NCBI RefSeq assembly: GCF_001435835.1 | Contig: NZ_AZFX01000036.1 | Location: 62,001-126,000, forward strand | DNA: 64,000 nucleotides | Direction: 5' to 3' | From: Lapidilactobacillus concavus DSM 17758 | GTDB lineage: Bacteria; Bacillota; Bacilli; Lactobacillales; Lactobacillaceae | Shown: positions 9,263 to 17,138 of the stretch, piece after piece | How positions within the stretch are numbered: position 1 is the first letter of the stretch | Layout of the letters: each line of letters opens with the position of its first letter | Made by a program: the position numbers and the translations under genes | Notes under the pieces: generated by a model | Told to the model about the DNA's origin: nothing | The model's input: only the letters and a program-made list of their open reading frames with translations | Databases searched by the model: none

Positions 9263-11232
9263 GAATCAAATGGTTTAGCTTTGTCCGAATTTTAGGTCTG
9301 ATCCTCGTCTTGACCTACCATTTTTTCAAGATTCAATTGCCGGGTGGTTTTATCGGCGTTGATATCTTCTTTACGTTTTCAGGCTATTTAATCACCGCGT
9401 TGATGGTGGATGAATTTACACGCAGTCAAAATTTTAAATTAGTTGCGTTTTATCGTCGCCGGTTTTATCGTATTTTCCCGCCGCTCGCATTGGCAGTTTT
9501 AATTAGCATGCCATTTACGTTTCTTGTCAGTCCGGATTTCGTTGCGAATATTGGTAAACAAATTGCAGCGGCACTCGGATTTACAACTAACTTCTTTGAA
9601 ATTGCGACGGGTGGTAACTATGAGACACAGTTCATTCCCCACTTATTCGTGCATACATGGTCACTAGCAGTCGAAATGCATTACTACCTTTTTTGGGGAT
9701 TGATGGCATTTTTACTTGCTGCGCTGATTCGTCATCATACGAAGAAGCAGGGATTATACGGATCAGATCCGACTCAAAATATTGTCGTTTTCAAGAGTTG
9801 GTTATTCATTTTCGCCCTGATTTTTGCATTAACTAGTCTTGCCAGCATGATCTTCTTGGCACAACCACTCAAAGAATTTTCACCAGTTTATTTCTCAAGC
9901 TTGACACATAGTTTCCCATTCTTTATTGGGAGTGGCTTAGGGGTTTTGGCGGGGATCAAGAATACTTCAACTAGATTCAGGCATTTAGTTGCTCATTTCC
10001 CACGGTGGCTCGCGATTACCACGATGATGATGAGCGCAATCGTATTGATCGCCTTGAGTTTTGTGTTCAAGTTTGACGCATTAAGCACGTATCGCTACGG
10101 TTTCTTGATTGCCAGTTTGCTTGCTGGCATGATGATCATTGCAGCACGTATTCTGCATGAAAAAACGCCAAACACGAATGAACCAAAAGTGGTGACGTTT
10201 TTGGCGGATACGAGTTATAGCGTTTATCTATTTCACTGGCCGCTGTTCGTTGTGTTCTCACATTTGTTTTCAGCGGTTGAAGCGGCTGCCTTGACGGTCG
10301 TCTTATCTCTGATTTTCTCTGCGCTATCTTATTATGTACTGGAGCCTTGGATCGCCGGCAAGCCCGTTCGATTGGGGCGTCACGAGTTGCAGCATACTCG
10401 ACATCATTGGCTATTGGTTACTGGTCAGCTGGCATTCACGCTGGTCATTGCAGCTTTAGTTGGCATCACCGGCTATACAGTTCAAGCAGCACCGCAACAG
10501 ACGGGGTTAGAAACAAATTTATGGGTCAATGGCATCTATCAAGATGTGACCCAGATTCAAACTGCCCATGACCAAGTCTCCTCTGAGCTTCAAACAAAGA
10601 AGGCTCTCGCAAAGGCAGATCAAGCTAAGAAATCGGCGACCACCGCCTCAGAAAAGGCAGCCGCTGAACAAAAAGCAACAGCTGCTTCAATTCCAGATGG
10701 CGTTTCGATCATTGGGGACAGTGTGACACTGGGAACGAGCCGCTACTTAAGCGCACACGTGTCAGACAATGCAATTGACGCTGAGGGGAATCGAACCATG
10801 AATCTCGCGTACAATGTCATGATGCAACAGCAACAGAATCATACCTTGCGACGTGATGTGGTCATTGCAATTGGCACAAACGCACTCAATGATTGGCAAC
10901 TGCAAACACAACGCGTGATCGATTCATTGAATCCTGGCCACCGTCTGATTTTTATGACACCACACGATGGACATGCGACGCCAAGCTATAATTCAGAAAA
11001 ATTAGCGGTCTTTGAGCGCACGCTGCCTGACAAGTACGACTTCATCACTATTGCGGATTGGAATCGTTTAGCAAAGCAGCATCCAGAAGTCTTCAAAGGC
11101 ACAGATGGTACTCATTTTGGTGGTGTTAGACAAGGTGATATTTTATTCGCACAATGTATCAACGACGCACTCGCACAAGCAAAAAAGCAGCCAGTTAAAA
11201 GGGCAACAAATACAACGATGAAGGACAAATAA
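9259..11232 (+). CDS. OatA-like membrane O-acetyltransferase (acyltransferase 3 plus SGNH domain)
   Basis: A 657-residue, two-part protein. Residues 1 to about 420 form the multi-spanning acyltransferase 3 domain, with the early catalytic His in LTYHFFKIQLPGGFIGVDI and GYLIT after it. A Lys/Ala-rich linker at about 440-480 precedes an extracytoplasmic SGNH hydrolase domain with GDSVTLG, AIGTNALND and the Asp-His pair in DGTHFGG. This is the architecture of peptidoglycan O-acetyltransferases, which move acetyl groups across the membrane onto muramic acid and reduce lysozyme action. Teichoic acid or polysaccharide is an alternative acceptor. It starts inside the stop codon of the MORN gene, and its own stop lies inside its terminator hairpin. 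Confidence 0.88.
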   Translation: MRIKWFSFVRILGLILVLTYHFFKIQLPGGFIGVDIFFTFSGYLITALMVDEFTRSQNFKLVAFYRRRFYRIFPPLALAVLISMPFTFLVSPDFVANIGKQIAAALGFTTNFFEIATGGNYETQFIPHLFVHTWSLAVEMHYYLFWGLMAFLLAALIRHHTKKQGLYGSDPTQNIVVFKSWLFIFALIFALTSLASMIFLAQPLKEFSPVYFSSLTHSFPFFIGSGLGVLAGIKNTSTRFRHLVAHFPRWLAITTMMMSAIVLIALSFVFKFDALSTYRYGFLIASLLAGMMIIAARILHEKTPNTNEPKVVTFLADTSYSVYLFHWPLFVVFSHLFSAVEAAALTVVLSLIFSALSYYVLEPWIAGKPVRLGRHELQHTRHHWLLVTGQLAFTLVIAALVGITGYTVQAAPQQTGLETNLWVNGIYQDVTQIQTAHDQVSSELQTKKALAKADQAKKSATTASEKAAAEQKATAASIPDGVSIIGDSVTLGTSRYLSAHVSDNAIDAEGNRTMNLAYNVMMQQQQNHTLRRDVVIAIGTNALNDWQLQTQRVIDSLNPGHRLIFMTPHDGHATPSYNSEKLAVFERTLPDKYDFITIADWNRLAKQHPEVFKGTDGTHFGGVRQGDILFAQCINDALAQAKKQPVKRATNTTMKDK

Positions 11233-11249
11233 GTCCGGCGTCGTTTTTT
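11213..11249 (+). terminator. Terminator overlapping the acyltransferase stop codon
   Basis: The stem ACGATGAAGGAC / GTCCGGCGTCGT (with a 2-base internal mismatch) encloses the stop codon region and is followed by six T. Confidence 0.75.
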
Positions 11250-11409
11250 GATGTCTAAATAATAATCAAGATTTTAACGAGCATCAATGAGATCACGTTC
11301 TAAATTCAATGGTTGTTTTTTGAACCCGTGGTGAATTATAATAATGGTCATCATCAATCTATTGATTCAAACAACGAGTGTTTCGATAATCAGCGAAGGA
11401 ATGATCAAG

Positions 11410-11928
11410 ATGACTTTACAAATTCGTAAACCCGCAGAGACAGATAAAATGGCACTCATCGATTTTCGTGAGGCGTGTCTAAAGATGAGCACGCAAATCC
11501 CTGGAACTAGTGAGTTAGCACAATATTCACAAATTGATGATTGGCTAACCGCCATCGGCAAAAATGAAGTTGATCCGGCGCCACAGCTTGTGCCCAGTAT
11601 TCAGTATGTGATCGTCGATGATCAGCAACCCAATGTTATCATTGGCATGCTCAATTTAAGGCTCGAATTAAACGACTATTTAATGAACTTTGGTGGTCAC
11701 ATTGGCTATGCGATCCATCCTAACCAGCGTCGGCGTGGCAATGGCACCCAAATGTTGGCGCTAGGTTTAGGCAAAGCAAGTGACTATCAATTACAACACG
11801 TTCTAATCACGTGTGCAGAGTCCAATATTGGTTCAGCGCGCGTCATTGAGAAAAATGGTGGAATTTTAGAAGACAAGCGACTGGACCCAGCCGATAAGTT
11901 GATTAGACGCTATTGGATTGATTTATAA
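11410..11928 (+). CDS. GNAT-family N-acetyltransferase
   Basis: A 172-residue protein with the GNAT fold. The acetyl-CoA pyrophosphate loop is within GYAIHPNQRRRGNGTQML (about residues 101-118), preceded by the strand VIIGMLNLR and followed by SNIGSARVIEKNGG, the conserved C-terminal helix. The start is ATG 11410 with GAAGGA 9 bases upstream; earlier in-frame codons at 11344 and 11401 are less well placed. The substrate is unknown and the gene stands alone, so function cannot be read from context. Confidence 0.85.
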   Translation: MTLQIRKPAETDKMALIDFREACLKMSTQIPGTSELAQYSQIDDWLTAIGKNEVDPAPQLVPSIQYVIVDDQQPNVIIGMLNLRLELNDYLMNFGGHIGYAIHPNQRRRGNGTQMLALGLGKASDYQLQHVLITCAESNIGSARVIEKNGGILEDKRLDPADKLIRRYWIDL

Positions 11929-12308
11929 ATACTGCGTCAGCCAATGAATTGAGTTCTTCCGGCATCATCTTCAATTATTGACGCAATCATAGAATAAAGT
12001 ATGTGCAGACGCAGAAAATCATTAATGACCAGATAGCTGACAATTGATCATAGAATGAGCTCGTTTGCTTAATGATGCAGCATTGATGAATGAACAGACA
12101 AGATAAAACAGACTGATGACAGCGTTGAGACACAAAAAATTCAGCACTGTTTTTTTGGCAGGTTCGAAAATAAGATGCATTTAAACAAACTAAATCATTC
12201 TTCCTGTAATATATATTATGTTAACTAGAATTAATCGATTCGTTTTCATCTTCCGCTGATTTTACTTTTTTGTTTCGGTAACTCCCCTGCTATTTACCAT
12301 GCGTCACT
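11929..12308. other. 380-base intergenic region between convergent genes
   Basis: AT-rich, with no open frame worth calling. A weak imperfect hairpin (about 12124-12150) followed by seven T at 12151-12157 could terminate rightward transcription from the GNAT gene. No clear terminator for the antiporter gene on the minus strand was found. Confidence 0.4.
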
Positions 12309-13316
12309 TTATCCAAAGATGTTGATTAAAAGATAGACGAGATAAATAAACAAGAATAGGATGCCTTCTTTTTTGGTCAGCTCAAATTTCTTGGTGTTGT
12401 AAATGGCGATGATGATATAAGCAAAGGTGATCAGAATGAGTGGTAGATGAAATTCTAGAAATTGTAATGGTACAGTGATTGCTGGCTTGGAAAACGCCAT
12501 GGCGGTTCCGAGTACTAGAAAGACGTTCATTAAGCTTGCACCCATTAAATTACCGAATGCCAAACTGCCGTATCCTTTTCTGGCTGCTGAAACGCTGGTT
12601 GATAACTCTGGTAAGCTGGTACCCAATGCGACGATGGTTGCTGAAATAATCGTTGCCGAGACATTGAAGCGCTCTGCAGTGACTTGAACAGTCTGAACTA
12701 AAATTGTCGAACTAAATGTGACAATCAATGCAGCCACTAATATCTTGATGATAAGCTGGCTTGTCGAGTGTTTGGATCGTTTTGCTGACGAAGGCGTCTT
12801 CTCAACAGTCAAATTTGGACTTGCTGGTGCTTTTGGCGTCCTAAATGATCGAAATAAATATAGCGGAAGAAAAATTAAGAAGCCAATACCTAGCCAAGAC
12901 GGTAAAATTAATGATTTTGCCGAAAGTTGTGGCAATAGGACTAAAACAATCATCAGCATGCCGCCAATAATTGACCAGACGGCAAGTCGCGATTTTTTCG
13001 ATACCGGAATGCTGCCATACAATGAGCTGATTCCCAAAATCAAACCGCCATTCGTCATTACCGAGCCTAGTGAGTTACCCAGTGCAAGTTCGGTTGCATG
13101 GTTGGCAATTGCAACTAAACTGGTCGAAAATTCAGGTAAGGTGGTGCCAATTGAAACGATGGTCGCACCGATAATCATTTCTGGGACACCTAAGATTTCT
13201 GAAAGTTCAATGGCATTTTCAGTTAGATAGTCGGCAGATTTTGATAAGAGCCACAGTGCAGCTAGAAAGCTAATCAAAATGATTAAAAATGGTAGGTTGA
13301 CAAAAAATTCGTGCAT
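12309..13316 (-). CDS. Calcium/sodium antiporter family protein (CaCA, YrbG-like)
   Basis: A 335-residue membrane protein with two homologous halves of about five membrane segments each. Each half carries the alpha-repeat that lines the ion site: GATIVSIGTTLPEFSTS near residue 50 and SATIVALGTSLPELSTS near residue 227. Both keep the acidic residue in PE(F/L)STS. A polar cytoplasmic loop rich in Lys/Ser (about 165-190) separates the halves. The family exchanges Na+ or H+ for Ca2+ across the cytoplasmic membrane. GAGGGGAA precedes the ATG. A hairpin element lies upstream between it and degV. The transported ion is inferred from the family only. Confidence 0.9.
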   Translation of the reverse strand: MHEFFVNLPFLIILISFLAALWLLSKSADYLTENAIELSEILGVPEMIIGATIVSIGTTLPEFSTSLVAIANHATELALGNSLGSVMTNGGLILGISSLYGSIPVSKKSRLAVWSIIGGMLMIVLVLLPQLSAKSLILPSWLGIGFLIFLPLYLFRSFRTPKAPASPNLTVEKTPSSAKRSKHSTSQLIIKILVAALIVTFSSTILVQTVQVTAERFNVSATIISATIVALGTSLPELSTSVSAARKGYGSLAFGNLMGASLMNVFLVLGTAMAFSKPAITVPLQFLEFHLPLILITFAYIIIAIYNTKKFELTKKEGILFLFIYLVYLLINIFG

Positions 13317-13375
13317 GACTTTCCCCTCTTTAAACGTCAGACGTAAAATAACGTGGATTCAGATGATTCAGCAGT

Positions 13376-13440
13376 AAAAAGAGCATTCACCCAAGAATTC
13401 TTCCTGCCCTAAGAAGAATTAAACCTTGAAGCGAATGCTC
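13376..13440 (-). terminator. Long hairpin between degV and the antiporter gene
   Basis: Read on the minus strand, GAGCATTC pairs with GAATGCTC (outer), CAAG with CTTG (middle) and AATTCTTC with GAAGAATT (inner, 9-nt loop TTAGGGCAG). TTTTT follows directly. The simplest reading is the degV terminator, about 100 bases after its stop. The internal loops and a possible TATGAT -10 between degV and the hairpin leave room for a regulated leader of the antiporter gene. Confidence 0.65.
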
Positions 13441-13537
13441 AACCGTGATGCTATATTCGAATGTGTGAATACTATTATCATAACATTGATCATTAAATTT
13501 AGATACTGGGACGACTTCTCGTTGCGACCAGTTGTTG

Positions 13538-14401
13538 TTAAGCAAAAATATCAGCCATCCAGGCAATCGCGATTGCCTTCTCACCGAGATGAACACCGAT
13601 AACCGGTCCGAAGTAGGTGATTTCGATTGTCACGTTGGGGAACTTTTCCGTGAGCTCGTCTGCCCATGCTTGTGCGGCAGGTTCGTCATTGGCGTGTACC
13701 ACCAGGAGTCGTAGTGGCTGTGTCGATTTAGCTAAGTCTGCGGCGAAAATTTCTTCGGCGCGATGATAAGCTTTTCGAAGTGCCCGCACCTTTTCAAAGG
13801 CGGTGATTTGATTTGTTTGTGCATCAAAGGTCAACAGCGGCTTGATCTTCAACATGGAGCCTACGAACGCCGATGTGTTTGACAAGCGACCGCCGCGGAC
13901 TAAGTTCTGCAGATCGTTGACGATGAAGACCTCATTCATTGTTTGCTTGAGCTGATCTAGCTTGGTCGTGATTTCTTCGACCGTTGCCCCCCGACGAGCC
14001 ATGATTGCGGCTTCGATAACAAGATAGCCCATTAGCCGGATGGTGATTCCAGAATCATATGGGATGACTCTTAATGCGTGAATCTCTGGTGCCATTGTTG
14101 TGAGCGTATTGAAGAAGCCAGAGATCGTACTCGACAAGTGAATCGATAAGACCGTGTCATAGCCTTCATTAGCTAGATCTTCATAAACTTTCAACGTGTC
14201 ACCCAATGCAGGTTGAGAGGTGCTCGGAAAAGTTTTAGCGGTGCGCAATTTTTCATAAAATGTATCGGTCGGCAAATCAATGCCTTCTTGATAAACGGTG
14301 CCATCAATAATGACTGGAATCGATAACACTTTGATGTGATATTTCTCGATTTCGTCTGGCGATAAGTAAGCTGAACTATCGGTAACTATTGCAACTGACA
14401 A
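13538..14401 (-). CDS. DegV family fatty-acid-binding protein (FakB-like), first copy
   Basis: A 287-residue DegV protein. The N-terminal motif VAIVTDSSAYL and the later FPSTSQPA and HLSSTISGF correspond to the residues that hold a fatty acid carboxylate. RGGRLSN marks the second domain. FakB proteins present exogenous fatty acids to the kinase FakA for incorporation into phospholipid. The start is TTG at 14401 with AAGGGGGAAG 7 bases upstream; no ATG is available. An extended -10 (TGGTATGAT) lies about 120 bases upstream on the minus strand. A paralogue lies at 28565 in this window, and two or more FakB with different fatty acid preferences are common. Ligand specificity is not visible. Confidence 0.93.
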   Translation of the reverse strand: MSVAIVTDSSAYLSPDEIEKYHIKVLSIPVIIDGTVYQEGIDLPTDTFYEKLRTAKTFPSTSQPALGDTLKVYEDLANEGYDTVLSIHLSSTISGFFNTLTTMAPEIHALRVIPYDSGITIRLMGYLVIEAAIMARRGATVEEITTKLDQLKQTMNEVFIVNDLQNLVRGGRLSNTSAFVGSMLKIKPLLTFDAQTNQITAFEKVRALRKAYHRAEEIFAADLAKSTQPLRLLVVHANDEPAAQAWADELTEKFPNVTIEITYFGPVIGVHLGEKAIAIAWMADIFA

Positions 14402-14440
14402 AATTGAGCTTCCCCCTTAAGTAAACAGGTTAGTTGTATT

Positions 14441-14489
14441 CGCTCATTCAATGCGCCACTGCTGATTTCAGACGGGCATTGAATTCGCG
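14441..14489. repeat. Inverted repeat upstream of degV
   Basis: ATTCAATGC (14446-14454) and GCATTGAAT (14476-14484) form a perfect 9-bp dyad with a 21-base centre, plus flanking CGC/GCG. It lacks a T run on either strand. It may be a weak marR terminator or an operator before degV. Confidence 0.4.
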
Positions 14490-14613
14490 GCTGTAAAAAA
14501 CGAACAAGATGACTCTCCTATCATACCATAAAACGATTTTCGACCATATCGATGAGTGAAAGCAACAAGTACTTTACCTCAGCTTATGATAAAATAGGGA
14601 TTGAGTCGTGTGG

Positions 14614-15030
14614 TTAGATGTCAGACGTCTTCATATTCTTTAAGAGACGCTGTAGTAACTTGGCAAGCGATTCGATGTCTGTAGTTGACCAATCCTCAGT
14701 CCAACTTGCTTGCAACTGTTCTAATCGGTGCCAGAGTTGCTGATGGTGTGCTAGACCTGTGTCAGTTAGACGATATTGACGCTGTCGCTTATCGTTGGTG
14801 GTTAAGACGGCAACTTCGCCATGCTTGACTAACGGGGCAAGCTGTCGACTTAACGTTGAAATGTCCAAGGCCAAGATGTCTTTCAATTGTTGCAGATTGA
14901 CTGAGTGCTCATTCATTCCGAGCAGCAGGCGAATTTGTGAAACGGGTAAATCGGTCTCTTCACTGAGTGCTTGCTCGATCAGATGACTCTGCTTTGCGAC
15001 GCTAACCACTAATTGAGTGAGATCACGCAT
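14614..15030 (-). CDS. MarR-family transcriptional regulator
   Basis: A 138-residue winged-helix protein with MarR layout: N-terminal dimer helix, then LQQLKDILALDISTLSRQLAPLVKHGEV as helix-turn-helix (quoted in part: LDISTLSRQLAPLVK) and a wing with NDKRQRQYRLTDTG. AAGGAG precedes the ATG. It is divergent from rqcH; the gap contains tandem TACAGTGATT repeats that may be its operator. No transporter or enzyme typical of MarR targets is adjacent, so the ligand and regulon are unknown. Confidence 0.9.
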   Translation of the reverse strand: MRDLTQLVVSVAKQSHLIEQALSEETDLPVSQIRLLLGMNEHSVNLQQLKDILALDISTLSRQLAPLVKHGEVAVLTTNDKRQRQYRLTDTGLAHHQQLWHRLEQLQASWTEDWSTTDIESLAKLLQRLLKNMKTSDI

Positions 15031-15103
15031 GTGGTTTAACTCCTTGTCTCATGACGATTGTTCGAACTAAATGTGTTGATTAAATAGGCTGATGATGAAA
15101 AGA

Positions 15104-15162
15104 TACAGTGATTTACAGTGATTGATGAGGCTAAGTGATGTAACCAGTCAAAATAATCACTG
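15104..15162. promoter_or_regulatory. Tandem 10-bp repeats between marR and rqcH (candidate operator)
   Basis: TACAGTGATT occurs twice with no gap (15104-15113, 15114-15123), one helical turn apart. An inverted partial copy AATCACTG lies at 15155-15162. Position between divergent genes suggests binding by the adjacent MarR protein, but this is inference. Confidence 0.4.
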
Positions 15163-15257
15163 AAATTTTCACTATGATACGTATTATACAACAAATTATT
15201 TTTCTTGAACCTGTCATTTTGATTTTAATCATGTTTTCCAGAAAGGATTTTTAATTC

Positions 15258-17009
15258 ATGTCATTTGATGGCACTTTTTTACACGCAATGACGGCCGAAC
15301 TTGCTCAGCAATTCGTCGGCGGTCGTATTTCTAAGATTCAACAACCCTATCCACTTGAAGTGGTGCTCACTATTCGTTCTCAACGTAAAAACTTGCCATT
15401 ACTCTTGTCTGCTAATGCAAGTTTGGCACGTGCTCAAGTGACGACAATCCCTTATGCTAACCCGCAAACAGCGCCAAACTTCGTGATGACGTTGCGTAAA
15501 TATCTTGAGAATGCCAGCATCGAATCGATCGAGCAGGTGCAGAATGACCGTATTTTGATGATTAACCTGCGCTCGCGCGACGAATTGGGTGATCAAGAAG
15601 ATCTACAGTTGATTACCGAAATCATGGGTCGTCACAGCAATATTTTTTTGATTGAGAAATCTTCTCAACGAATCCTGGAGTTGATCAAGCACGTCTCCCC
15701 AGATCAGAACCGCTATCGTCTGCTAATGCCAGGTGCACAATACGTACAGCCTGAATTGGCAGATGGCTTTGATCCATTTGATTCACAAATTACAGCTGCG
15801 GATTGGGAGCAAGTTTGGTTGCAACTCCGTGATTTGAAAAATAAACCAAGACAGATTTGGCAGCACTTCTATCAAGGATTGGGAACTGATACGGCGCTGG
15901 AATTGATCAACCAAACTCGCGGCGCGGGTGATGCGACTGAACTTGTGGAACTGGCAACGACATTCTGGCGACGATTTGATCAAGTCACACCAACAATCGG
16001 ATTGCAAAACGAAAAACTGCAATTTGCGGCTATTCCCTATGAAACTTTCGCCGATCGACGAACTGGTTTTGCGAATCTGAGTGAGATGTTAGACTGTTTC
16101 TTAGGTCAGAAGGCTGAATCTGATCGCAAACATCAGATTGCGAGCGCGTTAATGCAGCGGTTAAGTACGGTGATCAAACGGAATGAGAAGAAGCTCAAAA
16201 AGCTGAACCAAACGCTAGCAAGCGCTCAGAATGCGGACGAGAATCGGGTCAAGGGCGAAATCCTGACGACTTATCTTGGACAGGTTCCCGAACACGCGGC
16301 CAAAGTAACCTTAGCGAATTATTACGAGGAGAACCAACCAATCACGATTGCCCTCTCCCCTGCGCTGACGCCCGCCAAAAATGCCCAGAAGTATTTTACG
16401 CGTTATCAGAAGGATAAGAACGCCAAGATCTATGTGAGCCAACAAATTGAAGAGACGCAAGCCGAATTGGATTATCTAAATGGGATTTCGGCGCAAATCG
16501 ATGTGGGTGAGCCGAAGGATATCGAGGATGTGCGCGTCGAATTGATTCAGCAAGGTATTTTGCGTCCAGATAATAAAAAGAAGAAACGTAAGTTCAAGAT
16601 CAGTCCTGCGGAGCAGTTTTATGCTAGCGATGGCACGTCAATTCTCGTTGGGAAAAACAACTTGCAAAATGATCAGTTGACCCTCAAGAAGGCACGTAAA
16701 TCGGATCTGTGGTTACACACGAAGAATATCCCTGGCTCCCATGTGATCATTGAGGATGCCGATCCTAGCGAAGAAACGATTATGGAGGCAGCCAAGTTAG
16801 CGGCTTATTTCTCTAAAGCACGTCAATCGAGTCAAGTCCCTGTAGATTATGTGAAGGTGAAGGCGATTCGCAAACCTAATGGCGCTAAGCCGGGATTCGT
16901 CATCTACACCGGCCAAAAAACCGCTTATGTGACGCCAAACGCAGACCTCGTGGAACAACTGAGAAAACGCCCTTTGATTCAGAAGAACACCGATCAGACA
17001 AATCAATAA
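15258..17009 (+). CDS. rqcH: Ribosome quality control protein RqcH (NFACT/FbpA family)
   Basis: The bacterial Rqc2/NEMF homologue. It binds stalled 50S subunits with peptidyl-tRNA and adds C-terminal alanine tails that mark nascent chains for degradation. It was formerly annotated as fibronectin-binding protein. The 583-residue length fits. The NFACT-N start (FDGTFLHAMTAEL) is typical, ITEIMGRHSNIFLI lies near residue 120, coiled-coil helices run at about 290-410, and the NFACT-R domain contains KSDLWLHTKNIPGSHV near residue 485. GAAAGGA lies upstream of the ATG. It ends just before a bidirectional terminator shared with the carAB operon. Confidence 0.95.
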   Translation: MSFDGTFLHAMTAELAQQFVGGRISKIQQPYPLEVVLTIRSQRKNLPLLLSANASLARAQVTTIPYANPQTAPNFVMTLRKYLENASIESIEQVQNDRILMINLRSRDELGDQEDLQLITEIMGRHSNIFLIEKSSQRILELIKHVSPDQNRYRLLMPGAQYVQPELADGFDPFDSQITAADWEQVWLQLRDLKNKPRQIWQHFYQGLGTDTALELINQTRGAGDATELVELATTFWRRFDQVTPTIGLQNEKLQFAAIPYETFADRRTGFANLSEMLDCFLGQKAESDRKHQIASALMQRLSTVIKRNEKKLKKLNQTLASAQNADENRVKGEILTTYLGQVPEHAAKVTLANYYEENQPITIALSPALTPAKNAQKYFTRYQKDKNAKIYVSQQIEETQAELDYLNGISAQIDVGEPKDIEDVRVELIQQGILRPDNKKKKRKFKISPAEQFYASDGTSILVGKNNLQNDQLTLKKARKSDLWLHTKNIPGSHVIIEDADPSEETIMEAAKLAAYFSKARQSSQVPVDYVKVKAIRKPNGAKPGFVIYTGQKTAYVTPNADLVEQLRKRPLIQKNTDQTNQ

Positions 17010-17027
17010 CTGAGATTCAAGCGAGAT

Positions 17028-17060
17028 AAAAAGGTCATCATTTTAAATGATGGCCTTTTT
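17028..17060. terminator. Bidirectional terminator between rqcH and carB
   Basis: AAAAAGGTCATCATTT pairs with AAATGATGGCCTTTTT almost perfectly, with T runs on both strands. It can serve rqcH (+) and the pyrR-pyrP-carA-carB transcript (-). Confidence 0.88.
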
Positions 17061-17138
17061 GATGTGGCGATTTGGCGTGTGGAGAGGATCGATTCAAAAA
17101 GTATCAGATCGGTATAATAGTCATAATCTACAGCGTCG

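Noticed and set aside
12718-13230. Plus-strand open frame of 170 codons inside the antiporter gene
   Set aside because: Antisense shadow of a clear membrane transporter gene; no ribosome site and no recognisable product.
13387-13596. Minus-strand open frame of 69 codons over the degV 3' end
   Set aside because: Overlaps degV in another frame and the hairpin, has no ribosome site and no protein-like character.
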